From assembly GCF_030816235.1 (NCBI RefSeq), contig NZ_JAUSXT010000001.1, forward strand, positions 2,480,001 through 2,544,000: a DNA stretch of 64,000 bases. Reading direction: 5' to 3'. Below the pieces are notes generated by a model. That model saw nothing but the letters and a program-made list of their open reading frames with translations. It was not told where the DNA came from and searched no databases. Source of the DNA: Microbacterium sp. W4I4 (GTDB lineage: Bacteria > Actinomycetota > Actinomycetes > Actinomycetales > Microbacteriaceae). Below, in pieces: positions 42,910 through 51,261 of this stretch; the stretch's first letter is position 1; each line of letters opens with the position of its first letter. A program made the position numbers and the translations under genes.

Positions 42910-43884
42910 TCATCCTTCCCGCAGGGACGTTCCCCACGGTCGATCGGGGTCGTGGATCGCGACGGCCAGCGTCGTGTCCGACTGCCCGTAGTAGGCGAGC
43001 CACCGGCCACGGAACCTCACCAGCCCCTCCACGAACGTGACGTTCGAGACGAGGCCGTGCATGTCCTCGAAGCTCTGAGGTCGCAGCCACGGCTCCTGCA
43101 TCCGCCCGATCACCTTCGTCGGCTCGCCCGGGTCGATGGCGATCTGCCCGCAGCGGTAGTCGACGTCGACAGAGCCGTCGTCGTGCACGGTTCGCGTCGC
43201 GCCGTTGGTCAGCATGACCAGCAGGCCGTTGTCGGTCAGCACCGGGGAGGTGCCGATCTCGACGAGCGCCTCATCCCAGGTTCCGGGGGTGGGTGAGTAC
43301 ATCGGCTCGGTATCGGGAGTGCCGGGCGTCCAGTGGATGAGGTCGTCGCTGGTCGCCCAGTAGATGGCTCCCTCGCCGAAGTACATCCACCACCTGCCCT
43401 GCATCCTCACCGGCACGATGACGCCCGCCTTCGACCAGTCGAATCCGCGCGGGTCGACTGTCTTGAACGTGTCGAAGTCTGCGAAGAGGGGCCCGTGCCT
43501 GGTCCAGGTGCGCAGGTCGGTCGAGGTGGCCAGGCAGAGCTGGGCGCTGTGGCGATCCCACCCCGTGTAGGTGAGGTAGTAGGTGCCGTCGATGTGCGCG
43601 ATGCGGGGATCCTCGCATCCGTAGCGCTCGTAGTCCTCCACGGGAGACAGGATCGGCTCGTCCTCCCGTGTGAAGTTCAGTCCGTCGCGCGAGCGGGCGA
43701 GCCCGATGTGCGAGACGATGTCGTCGGCGTGCGCGCGATACAGCAGCAGAACCTCATCGCCGTCGACCAGGGCGGCCGGGTTGTAGAGGTTCGCCGACTC
43801 CCAGCTGTCGCCGCGCGGGCGGAGGATCGGGTTGCCCTCGTACGGGGTGAACGGACCGAGGGGGAAGGATGCTCCGGTGAACAT
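42910..43884 (-). CDS. GH130 beta-mannoside phosphorylase or beta-mannosidase
   Basis: 324 residues, a five-bladed beta-propeller. Family hallmarks: YEGNPILRPRGDSWES, LYNPAALVDGDEVLLLYRAHAD, GCEDPRIAHIDGTYYLTYTG and EIGTSPVLTDNGLL. GH130 enzymes act on beta-mannosides, mostly by phosphorolysis, some by hydrolysis; which applies cannot be read here. Cytoplasmic. It follows the two permeases and precedes the Tat-exported protein by 13 bases. Confidence 0.88.
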   Translation of the reverse strand: MFTGASFPLGPFTPYEGNPILRPRGDSWESANLYNPAALVDGDEVLLLYRAHADDIVSHIGLARSRDGLNFTREDEPILSPVEDYERYGCEDPRIAHIDGTYYLTYTGWDRHSAQLCLATSTDLRTWTRHGPLFADFDTFKTVDPRGFDWSKAGVIVPVRMQGRWWMYFGEGAIYWATSDDLIHWTPGTPDTEPMYSPTPGTWDEALVEIGTSPVLTDNGLLVMLTNGATRTVHDDGSVDVDYRCGQIAIDPGEPTKVIGRMQEPWLRPQSFEDMHGLVSNVTFVEGLVRFRGRWLAYYGQSDTTLAVAIHDPDRPWGTSLREG

Positions 43885-43917
43885 GGATGCCCTTTCTGGA
43901 CTCGCGACGGCGGGGGA

Positions 43918-44760
43918 TCAGCCCTTGATGGCTGCGCCGAGGTCGGTGGCGGTGAAGAAGCGCTGGAAGACGCAGAACAGCACGACCACCGGCAGCGCGA
44001 GTGCGGTGGCTCCGGCGAGGATGGCGCCGTTGGGGTTGGCGGTGGACTGCGCCACGGTGGAGATGTAGTTCGCCAGCGAGACGGCAAGCGGCTGCAACGA
44101 GGAGTCCTTGGTGATCAGGAAGGGCCAGAGGAACTCGTTCCACGGACCGATGAATGTGATCAGCACCACGGTCACGAGCACCGGCCTGATCAGCGGGACG
44201 GCCACCGAGGTGAGCAGACGCAGCTCTCCGGCGCCGTCGATGCGCGCCGCCTCGAAGATCTCGGCGGGGAGCGACTTGAAGAACTGGGTGAAGATGAACA
44301 CCGCCGTGGTGTTGATCGCGAACGGCAGGATCATGCCCAGATACGAGTCGCCCAGTCCGTAGCTGCGCGTGATCTGCACGTAGAGCGGGATCATGAGCAG
44401 TTGGAAGGGCACCATCTGCACGAGCAGCATCAGCACCCAGATCACGCCGCGCCCGCGGAAGTCGAGTCGGGCCAGCGCATAGCCGGCGAGAAGACCGAAC
44501 ACGAGAGTGCCCAGGAGCACACCCGCGGTGAAGACCAGCGAGTTCAGCAGGGAGCCGGTCAGGTCGATGCGGCTGTCGATGCTCGCGAAATTCTGCAGCG
44601 TCCATCCCTGCGTCGGCAGCAGCTCGTCGGGGGCGTTGGTCGGGTTCTCCTGGAACGCCCCGACGATCATGAAGTAGAACGGGAACGCGAACACCAGCGC
44701 CGCGGCGGTCAGCAGGATCACGCTGAGCACACGGGGAATTCGTCGCAGCCTGTGCATCAT
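43918..44760 (-). CDS. Sugar ABC transporter permease, MalG type (beta-mannoside system)
   Basis: 280 residues, starting at the MMH codons 44760/44757. About six membrane segments. The EAA loop is IFEAARIDGAGELRLLTSVAVPLIRP. It overlaps the MalF-type gene by 4 bases. The frame is open further upstream but that part is the neighbouring gene in another frame. Partner of the binding protein at 45661; no ATPase nearby. Confidence 0.92.
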   Translation of the reverse strand: MMHRLRRIPRVLSVILLTAAALVFAFPFYFMIVGAFQENPTNAPDELLPTQGWTLQNFASIDSRIDLTGSLLNSLVFTAGVLLGTLVFGLLAGYALARLDFRGRGVIWVLMLLVQMVPFQLLMIPLYVQITRSYGLGDSYLGMILPFAINTTAVFIFTQFFKSLPAEIFEAARIDGAGELRLLTSVAVPLIRPVLVTVVLITFIGPWNEFLWPFLITKDSSLQPLAVSLANYISTVAQSTANPNGAILAGATALALPVVVLFCVFQRFFTATDLGAAIKG

Positions 44761-45656
44761 CGCTCCTGGGTGGCTCGGTTGGCGATCAGCGACAGCGCGC
44801 CGACGAGAACGACGAGGATCATGCCGATCGCTGCGGCCATGTCGGGATTCTGCTGCTGGATGCCCTGCTGGTAGATGAGCAGCACGGGTGTGACGGACGC
44901 GCCGTCGGGTCCGCCGCCGCTGGTGAGCAGGTACGGTTCGGTGAAGAGGTTGGCGCCCGTGATGATCGACAGGATCAGCACCAGGGTCGTGGCGTTGCGC
45001 ACGCCGGGCACCGTGACGTTCGCGAAGCGCGCGAAGCCGCCCGCCCCATCGGTCTCGGCGGACTCGTACAGCTCGCGGGGCACGTTCTGCAGCGCGGCGA
45101 GGTACAGCAGGATGTAGAAGCCGAGCTGCTTCCAGGTGACGTACAGGGCGATCATCGGCATCGCGAGTGCGCTGTTGACGAGCCAGGACGGGTTCGGGGC
45201 CAGGTCGCCCAGCAGCGCGTTGATCAGGCCGTTGCTGGAGAACAACAGCATCCAGACGCCCACGAGCGAGACGCTCGCGGTGAGGTAGGGCACGTAGAAC
45301 GCCACCCGGTAGGCGGCCACCCATCGGATGCCGCTGTTCAGGGCTGTCGCGAGCACCATCGACAGCACGACAGTGAGCGGCACGTTGATCACGAGGAAGA
45401 CGAGGGTGTTGCGGAAGGCGTCGAGCACCTTCGGGTCGGTGAGCGTGGCGGCGAAGTTGTCGAATCCGACGAAGGGCCGATCCGGCTCGACGCCCGGTGC
45501 CGTGAAGTAGTAGTCGTGGAAGGCGATGTAGATGGCGAAGACCAGCGGGTAGGCGAAGATCGCGAGCACGAACACGAGGTACGGCAGTGCGAAGAGGCCC
45601 CCCAGCGGCTGCGCACCGAGGATCCTGGTGCGCAGCCGCGTTCTCCGGTCGGTCAT
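44757..45656 (-). CDS. Sugar ABC transporter permease, MalF type (beta-mannoside system)
   Basis: 299 residues. Segment one is FALPYLVFVLAIFAYPLVFAIYIAF and the EAA loop YESAETDGAGGFARFANVTVPGVRN. It starts 4 bases after the binding-protein stop. The loop has ESAETDGAG, within the normal variation for MalF-type subunits. Confidence 0.92.
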   Translation of the reverse strand: MTDRRTRLRTRILGAQPLGGLFALPYLVFVLAIFAYPLVFAIYIAFHDYYFTAPGVEPDRPFVGFDNFAATLTDPKVLDAFRNTLVFLVINVPLTVVLSMVLATALNSGIRWVAAYRVAFYVPYLTASVSLVGVWMLLFSSNGLINALLGDLAPNPSWLVNSALAMPMIALYVTWKQLGFYILLYLAALQNVPRELYESAETDGAGGFARFANVTVPGVRNATTLVLILSIITGANLFTEPYLLTSGGGPDGASVTPVLLIYQQGIQQQNPDMAAAIGMILVVLVGALSLIANRATQER

Positions 45657-45660
45657 GACC

Positions 45661-46932
45661 TCACTCCGCGACGATGTCGTCGATCTTCTCGGCGGCCTTC
45701 TTCAGGAAGTCCGCCGTCGACTCCTTGCCGAAGATCACCGCTGCCGAGTACTCGTCGCGGAACGCCTGCCAGGCCTCGACGGAGTTCGGGATGCTGGGCA
45801 CATCGACCGTGTTCTCCGCCTGGTCGGCGAAGGCCACGTAGTTCGGGTTCGCCGAGAAGTAGTCGGGGTACGTGTCCTTCAAGCCGGTGCGCATCGGCAT
45901 CTGCCCCGTCTTCTCGAGGAGCACGCCGTCGTTGTCCTCGCTGGTGGCGAACTGCATGAACTCCCACGCCGTGCCCTGGTTCTTGCACGAGGTGAACATC
46001 GACACGCTCTTCGAGTCGGCGAAAGTCTTCGGATCCGCACGGCCGTCCGTGGTGGGCACCGGCATGAAGCCGACGTCGACGGTCTCGGCGTAGGACGGGA
46101 TGGCCCAGGGTCCGGCCAGCTGCATCGCGGTCGTCCCCGACGACATGGCGTCGTCGGTGGACTTCTCGTTCGGGGCGAGCTTGTCCGCGTACATCGTCGC
46201 CCAGAAGTCGGCGACCTTCTTTCCGGCATCCGAGTCGAAGGTGGACTTGCCGTCCTCGACGAGCATCGTGCCGTCGGTCTCGGCGAGGTAGAACGGATAG
46301 AAATCGAACCACGGCTGGTAGAACTCGCTCGTCGGCGCCGGCCAGATGGCGCTCTGCACGCCCGAGTCGACGATGGCCTGCGCGCCCTGGAGGAAGGCGT
46401 CGTAGGTGTTCATCTTCGGGTCGTCGGCGTTCAGGCCCGCCTTCGTGAACAGCTCCTTGTTGTACATCACCATCACCGGGTTGGACTTCCACGGCAGCTG
46501 GTAGAACTTGCCGTCGGTCTGGTAGCCGGAGACCTCTCCGCCGCGCTCGGTGATGTAGTCGTCGGCACCCTTGATCGAGCTGAGGTCGACGAGTCCGCCC
46601 TGCTTGACCCAGCCGGACACCGCTGCCGGTGCGATGTTGAACACCAGGCAGGGAGCGGTGCCCGCGGTGATCGCGGCCGTGATCGCCTCCTCCGACGACG
46701 ACGCGGCGGGGATCTCCTGCGAGGCGACCTTCTCGTCGGGATGCGCGTCGTTCCACGCCTTCACGACCTCCTTGCCCCAGGCGAGCTCCTGCTCGTTGTT
46801 CGAGAGCCAGATCTTGATGTCTCCCGTGGCGGTGGCCGCATCTCCGCCGCCTCCTCCTCCACCACCGGACGAGCATCCCGTCACGACGAGTGCGACGGCA
46901 CCGATCAGTGCTGCGGAGCGGATCTTCTTCAT
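45661..46932 (-). CDS. Solute-binding lipoprotein (beta-mannoside system)
   Basis: 423 residues with lipobox VVTGCSS directly followed by a poly-Gly run and then DIKIWLSNNEQELAWGKEVVKAWNDAHPDEKV, a family 1 sugar-binding protein. Cleft residues include WPAPTSEFYQPWFDFYPFYLAE. AGGAGG precedes the ATG. It is second in the operon after the regulator; beta-mannosides or manno-oligosaccharides are inferred from the GH130 gene. Confidence 0.9.
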   Translation of the reverse strand: MKKIRSAALIGAVALVVTGCSSGGGGGGGGDAATATGDIKIWLSNNEQELAWGKEVVKAWNDAHPDEKVASQEIPAASSSEEAITAAITAGTAPCLVFNIAPAAVSGWVKQGGLVDLSSIKGADDYITERGGEVSGYQTDGKFYQLPWKSNPVMVMYNKELFTKAGLNADDPKMNTYDAFLQGAQAIVDSGVQSAIWPAPTSEFYQPWFDFYPFYLAETDGTMLVEDGKSTFDSDAGKKVADFWATMYADKLAPNEKSTDDAMSSGTTAMQLAGPWAIPSYAETVDVGFMPVPTTDGRADPKTFADSKSVSMFTSCKNQGTAWEFMQFATSEDNDGVLLEKTGQMPMRTGLKDTYPDYFSANPNYVAFADQAENTVDVPSIPNSVEAWQAFRDEYSAAVIFGKESTADFLKKAAEKIDDIVAE

Positions 46933-46950
46933 GGTGTCCTCCTCGAAACG

Positions 46951-47961
46951 TCAGGGGCCCGCGGATGCCGGTCCCGAGGTGCTTTCCCGAAAGTGCACGA
47001 TGTTGCAGTCGATGAGCTCGGTGCGCGGCTCCGCCCCGAGGATCGCCGCGCGGAGCAGGCGCGCGGCCGCCCGTCCCCTGGCGGCGGGATCCGAGGACAC
47101 GCTGGTCAGCGACGGGGACAGGTGCGCCGAGAGGTGGTCGTCGTCGAAGCCGGCGACGGCGAGGTCGTCAGGGACGACCAGGCCCTGGGAACGGGCGTAG
47201 GAGAGCCCGGCGATCGCGGTGGTGTCGTTGGAGTACAGGATCGCGGTGGGCCGTGGCGAGAGAGCGAGGAGTTCCGCGGTCCGGTCGCGCCCGCTGCCGG
47301 CGGTGAAGTCGCTCTCGCGCAGCAGTGCGGCGTCGCCGATCGCCTCGACGTACGCGTCGGCCCTGGCGCGCGAGTGCACGTAATCCAGCGGTCCGGACAC
47401 GTGCGCGATGCGCCGGTGCCCGTCCGCGCGCAGCTTCGCGATCAGCTCCCGGATGGGCTCGCCGTCGTCCGTGCGCACGACCGAGAAGTCGTGCTCCTGG
47501 TCGTAGGCGCCCACGATCACCGTCGGCACGCCGAGATCGTCCAGCAGCGACACGCGCCAGTCGTCCACATGCAGGTCGAGCAGGATCGCACCGTCGGCGC
47601 GTCCGCGCGACATCGACCGATAGGCGCGCTCCTCGCCCGCCCGATCCGGCACCACCTGCAGCAGCAGGGCGGTCTCGGTCTCGACCAGCACGGACTCGAC
47701 GCCGGCGATGAATGCCGGGAAGAAGGAGTCGTTGGCGATCACGTCGGGATCCCGGGCGAGCACGACACCCACGGCGTTCGCCCGCCGCGTCGCCAGCGAT
47801 CGTGCGCTCTGGCTGGGGATCCAGTCCAGTCGCTCGGCCGCGGCGAGCACCCGCGCCCTCGTCTCCTCCGAGATGGGCCGGTTGCCGCTGAGCGCATGCG
47901 AGACCGTGGCCTTCGTCACTCCCGCTTCGCGGGCGACGTCGGCGATCGTCGTGCGATTCAT
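46951..47961 (-). CDS. LacI-family regulator leading the beta-mannoside operon
   Basis: 336 residues. Helix-turn-helix TTIADVAREAGVTKATVSHALSGNRPISEETRARVLAAAE with hinge ARSLATRRANAVG, then the effector domain ending FDDDHLSAHLSPSLTSVSSDP. It is the first gene of the operon, 18 bases before the binding-protein gene, so it must control its own transcription. Two AACCGGTT-centred palindromes in its promoter are its probable binding sites. Confidence 0.9.
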   Translation of the reverse strand: MNRTTIADVAREAGVTKATVSHALSGNRPISEETRARVLAAAERLDWIPSQSARSLATRRANAVGVVLARDPDVIANDSFFPAFIAGVESVLVETETALLLQVVPDRAGEERAYRSMSRGRADGAILLDLHVDDWRVSLLDDLGVPTVIVGAYDQEHDFSVVRTDDGEPIRELIAKLRADGHRRIAHVSGPLDYVHSRARADAYVEAIGDAALLRESDFTAGSGRDRTAELLALSPRPTAILYSNDTTAIAGLSYARSQGLVVPDDLAVAGFDDDHLSAHLSPSLTSVSSDPAARGRAAARLLRAAILGAEPRTELIDCNIVHFRESTSGPASAGP

Positions 47962-48001
47962 GCCACCTCCGTGTGGCCGAGCCCTGCAGCATCGCGGGGC
48001 T

Positions 48002-48049
48002 AACCGGTTTGATGACCAGGAGTAAAACCGGTTTGACGATCGCTGTCAA
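48002..48049 (-). promoter_or_regulatory. Promoter and paired LacI operators of the beta-mannoside operon
   Basis: On the reverse strand TTGACA (48049-48044) and TTTACT (48026-48021) are 17 bases apart. The perfect palindrome AAACCGGTTT (48025-48034) fills the spacer and touches the -10. A second AACCGGTT (48002-48009) lies downstream; the centres are 24 bases apart. AAACCGGTTT with central CG is a classical LacI-family operator form. Binding would occlude RNA polymerase. Confidence 0.8.
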
Positions 48050-48094
48050 TGGGGTTGACGCAGGCCCGCTCATCTGAATGCGACGGGTGCCGCG

Positions 48095-49396
48095 CTACTT
48101 CGCGCCGCCGGGATCCTCGCCCTCCGCCTGCGACGGATGCCCTTCGGCCGCGGGGTCGGGCCGCACGGCCGGCTCGTCCGGATCCTCGCCCTCGGCCTGG
48201 CTGCGGTGCCCCTCGCCCGCGGGGTCGGGTGCTTCGGGGTCGGGCGCTTCGCCGAGATCGTGCGCCGCGCCGGTGACGGGTGCCGCCGGCCAGCGCAGCG
48301 CCGCGACAGGCTCCTCCGCATCGTGATCCGGACGCGTCTCGTCTTCGAGGAACAGCACGTCGGCGTCGGTGAGCACCGCCGCGCGTGCGAGTGCTTCGGC
48401 GACCGGCACGGGCGTGCCGGGACCGGCGTCGAACGTGTCCGCCGCGCCGATCGCCACCCAGGGGGCGTCGGGCAGCGCGAGCAGAGTGCCATCGCCGTCC
48501 GCGAGGCGTGCGTCGAGCAGCAGCGTGTCGACCTGCGCCTGCTGCAGTGCGCCGACGACCGCGGGGATGCCGAAGGCTCCGCTCTCGGCATCCCGCTCGG
48601 CGGCCCGATCGCGGACGGCGGCGATGCGGTCGTCGTCCGCGAGGCCCACCGTCCGCTCGATCTCCTCGACCAGCGCGGTGTCGTCCGCGCCGTCCGCCCT
48701 GGTGTCGACATCGACCTCCACCACGAGCGCCAGGGCGTCCGCGGCGATGCTCTCCAGCAGCAGACCGCGTGCGTGTGCGTCTCCGGTAAAGAAGATGTGC
48801 TCCGGCCGGTGCTCTCGCACGATCCGGTCGACCTCCTCGGCGACCTCGTCCTGATTGCGCTGCCAGACCTCCTCGACGCTGCGCTGGAATCGCGCCTGCG
48901 ACCAGCCGCCTGGACTCACCTTCGTGATCGGGTCGTCCTCGCCCTCGATGTGCTGCACCTGCACGACCGATCGGCCCAGGTGCTGCAGCGACACGTCCGC
49001 GCCGTCGCGACCGGTCTCCACGACGAGGATCAGCCGCTCGCCGCTGCGATGACGCAGCAGCGGCACGATCTCCGGGAACGGCCCGTGCGCGATGCGCTCG
49101 GAGCCGAGCCGGGCGGCGGTGAATCCCTCATCGGCAGCCACCTGTCCGTCGCGGGCGATCAGCCAGCGTGCGGACGGCGCGGCCAGTCCGCGGTCGTCGG
49201 ACAGGGCCGTGAGCACGGCATCCGCATCCTCCTCGGGCAGACCCTCCTGCAGCATCCGATCCTTCAGCGACCGCATCCGGCTCTCGACGGCGCCAGGAGG
49301 TTCTCCCTGCGCGCCGTCGGTGTACACGGTGCTCCAGGCGCCGGGTTCGGTGAGCGTCGCGCGCAGGTCGATGCCCCGGACGTCAACGGAACTCAT
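48095..49396 (-). CDS. baeRF-family protein (bacterial eRF1/Vms1-like)
   Basis: 433 residues from ATG 49396. It matches the bacterial archaeo-eukaryotic release-factor-like family: central GGWSQARFQRSVEEVWQRNQDEV corresponds to the GGQ-type loop region of eRF1/Vms1, followed by HIFFTGDAHARGLLLESI and a C-terminal alpha/beta part with LLLDARLADG. The tail is an acidic, Pro-rich imperfect duplication (AEGHRSQAEGEDP / AEGHPSQAEGEDP). The relatives are linked to peptidyl-tRNA release on stalled ribosomes; function here is not proven. Confidence 0.78.
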   Translation of the reverse strand: MSSVDVRGIDLRATLTEPGAWSTVYTDGAQGEPPGAVESRMRSLKDRMLQEGLPEEDADAVLTALSDDRGLAAPSARWLIARDGQVAADEGFTAARLGSERIAHGPFPEIVPLLRHRSGERLILVVETGRDGADVSLQHLGRSVVQVQHIEGEDDPITKVSPGGWSQARFQRSVEEVWQRNQDEVAEEVDRIVREHRPEHIFFTGDAHARGLLLESIAADALALVVEVDVDTRADGADDTALVEEIERTVGLADDDRIAAVRDRAAERDAESGAFGIPAVVGALQQAQVDTLLLDARLADGDGTLLALPDAPWVAIGAADTFDAGPGTPVPVAEALARAAVLTDADVLFLEDETRPDHDAEEPVAALRWPAAPVTGAAHDLGEAPDPEAPDPAGEGHRSQAEGEDPDEPAVRPDPAAEGHPSQAEGEDPGGAK

Positions 49397-49616
49397 CGTC
49401 ATCCGCCTCCTCGTCCTCGTCGGCGACCTCCGGACCACTCCACTCGAAGGCCTCCTGCACCTCCTCGGAGTCGGTGTCATCGGGAAGGGGCTCCGTCTCG
49501 CGGAACGGCTCCGCGTGCGGAGCGCCGTGGCCCTGCACCATCCCGCGGGATTCCTGCTCGAGCTGATCGTCGAGGTTCGGTCCGTGAGTCGTGCTGCCGC
49601 GCTGTGCGTCGCTCAT
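49383..49616 (-). CDS. Small acidic protein upstream of and overlapping the baeRF gene
   Basis: 77 residues, ATG 49616 behind a perfect AAGGAGGAG. It is strongly acidic toward the C-terminus (EVADEDEEADDDEFR), with no hydrophobic segment and likely unstructured. It overlaps the baeRF start by 14 bases, so the two are translationally coupled and probably work together. I do not recognise a named family. Confidence 0.75.
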   Translation of the reverse strand: MSDAQRGSTTHGPNLDDQLEQESRGMVQGHGAPHAEPFRETEPLPDDTDSEEVQEAFEWSGPEVADEDEEADDDEFR

Positions 49617-49729
49617 GTCTCCTCCTTCGTCAGGGGCGTCCGAGCGACGTTAGGCGGCGCGGGAGGTGCACGACAGCGGGTTGACATACGGTTCGCGACC
49701 GTTCAACGGGGGGTGCGCGTGCCACGCGC

Positions 49730-50707
49730 TCAACGATCCTCGCCGAGAAGCTCGATCAGCTGTCCCTCCACCCGCCGGGTCGGGTCGACCGTGGTGCCCT
49801 CGTCGTACAGGTCGATCACGCGCGGATCGACGTAACTCGCTCGAGCCACCGCGGGGGTGTTCCCGAGCACGGCGGCGGCCTCGCGGATCGCGGCGGCGGC
49901 CGCCCGTCTGCGTGCGGTCACCGAACCCCGCGGGCCGGTCCTGGCGAGCGCCACCGCCGCGGCTATGGTGCCGTGCAGGGTGCGGAAGTCCTTGGCGGTG
50001 AAGTCGCCGCCGGTCCTGACGCGCACGTCGTCGTTGATGTCGGCGGCGCGCAGCGGATGCCAGCGGTCGGCCTCGTCGTCCTGCCAGCTGAGCAGAAGGC
50101 TGCGCCCGCCGCGTCGCTTCAGGCCGGCGACCAGTTCGGCGAGCTCCGCATCGTCGACATCCGACTCCCACGGCTGTCCGCTCTTGCCGGGGAACCGCAG
50201 CTCCACCACCCGTCCGCCGCGCACGCGGGCATGGGACCCGCGCAGGGTGGCCAGGCCGATGCTGCCGTGCTGACGGGCGTACTGCTCCGACCCGACCCGC
50301 AGCAGCGCGCTGTCCAGCATCCGGAACGCCCCGGCGAGCACACGGGTGCGGCCGAATCCCTCCAGCCGCAGGTCGCGCGTGACTCCGCTGCGGACGGCGG
50401 GCATGACGGCAGCCAGTTCCAGCATCCGCTCGAACTTCTCGTTCGCCATCCGCTCCTGCCAGGCCGGGTGGTAGATGTACTGCCGGCGGTCCGCGGCATC
50501 CGTACCGGTCGCCAGGATGTGCCCGTTCTCGTGCGGACTGATCCAGACGTCGGTCCACGCGGGCGGGATCGCGAGCGCGCGCAGCGATTCGACGACGGCC
50601 TGATCATCGATGCGCGCGCCGTCGGGTGCGCGGTACTCGAACCCGCGCCCCCGGCGCACGCGCCTGATCCCGGGTGCGTGCGGGTCGCTGCGACGGAGAC
50701 GGGTCAT
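49730..50707 (-). CDS. DNA topoisomerase IB
   Basis: 325 residues, the compact bacterial/poxvirus-like type IB enzyme that relaxes supercoils through a 3'-phosphotyrosine. GRGFEYRAPDGARIDD opens the N-terminal domain; RQYIYHPAWQERMANEKFERML and RVRTGGDFTAKDFRTLHGT contribute the basic active-site residues; the nucleophile is Tyr292 in RASYVDPRVIDLY. ATG 50707 is taken as start. It stands divergent from the DUF2188 gene. Confidence 0.93.
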   Translation of the reverse strand: MTRLRRSDPHAPGIRRVRRGRGFEYRAPDGARIDDQAVVESLRALAIPPAWTDVWISPHENGHILATGTDAADRRQYIYHPAWQERMANEKFERMLELAAVMPAVRSGVTRDLRLEGFGRTRVLAGAFRMLDSALLRVGSEQYARQHGSIGLATLRGSHARVRGGRVVELRFPGKSGQPWESDVDDAELAELVAGLKRRGGRSLLLSWQDDEADRWHPLRAADINDDVRVRTGGDFTAKDFRTLHGTIAAAVALARTGPRGSVTARRRAAAAAIREAAAVLGNTPAVARASYVDPRVIDLYDEGTTVDPTRRVEGQLIELLGEDR

Positions 50708-50829
50708 GCTCTCGTGAGTACAGTGCGGTTCGGGCCGGATGCAACCCCCTCGGTGTCCTGTCGCTCGCGGCGTTATCCTTCCCGTTCCGTCGCGGAAGGC
50801 GCGACCGGGGACCGAACGGAGGATGCGCA

Positions 50830-51117
50830 ATGACACGCGGAGATGTGGAGACACTCTCGAAGCACGGGCAGTGGGTCAATCGCGTCGAGGGTGAGGAGGA
50901 GCTCTCGCAGGGGTACGCCTCGAAGGAGGAGGCGATCGAGGAGGGCCGCAGGCTGGCCGAGGCCACCGGCTCTATGCACACCGTGCGGGATGCGCAGCCG
51001 ACGGGCGTGGTCACCGATGAACAGGATCCGGAGCGGATGGCGCGTGAGCGCCGGTCGGGCTCTGACGGGGACGCGGACGGGGCGGATGACGTGATCGCGG
51101 TGGAGGATCTTCCCTGA
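50830..51117 (+). CDS. DUF2188-type small protein
   Basis: 95 residues from ATG 50830, with GGAGG a few bases upstream. The core GQWVNRVEGEEELSQGYASKEEAIEEGRRLAEATGSMHTVRDAQ matches the short DUF2188 fold (an arm of beta strands with one helix, found in many soil bacteria). The C-terminal 30 residues are acidic and variable. Cytoplasmic; function unknown. Confidence 0.75.
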   Translation: MTRGDVETLSKHGQWVNRVEGEEELSQGYASKEEAIEEGRRLAEATGSMHTVRDAQPTGVVTDEQDPERMARERRSGSDGDADGADDVIAVEDLP

Positions 51118-51166
51118 CGGGAGCTTTTCCGAGAGGATCCTCTGACGGTGTGAGCTTCCCTTTCAC

Positions 51167-51178
51167 CGAATCGATTCG
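51167..51178. promoter_or_regulatory. 12-bp palindrome upstream of the MATE gene
   Basis: CGAATCGATTCG is a perfect palindrome followed by GATACAAT, about 85 bases before the MATE start. It could be an operator for a MarR- or LacI-type regulator. No regulator gene is adjacent. Confidence 0.45.
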
Positions 51179-51261
51179 ATACAATCGGACGATGGCGCCG
51201 TGACCGATCACGGTGCCTTTCCTGTTCCCGGCCGTTCGGCATCCCTCACCCCTGGCTCCTC

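Noticed and set aside
40947..43040. Long forward frame (nearly 700 residues) opposite the Tat-exported protein and GH130 genes
   Set aside because: Antisense shadow with Arg/Pro-rich composition; the reverse-strand genes have clear signal peptide, family motifs and operon spacing.
48110..48225. Direct repeats at the 3' end of the baeRF gene considered as a CRISPR-like or regulatory array
   Set aside because: They are one imperfect duplication in frame within coding sequence (AEGH.SQAEGEDP), with no spacer pattern.
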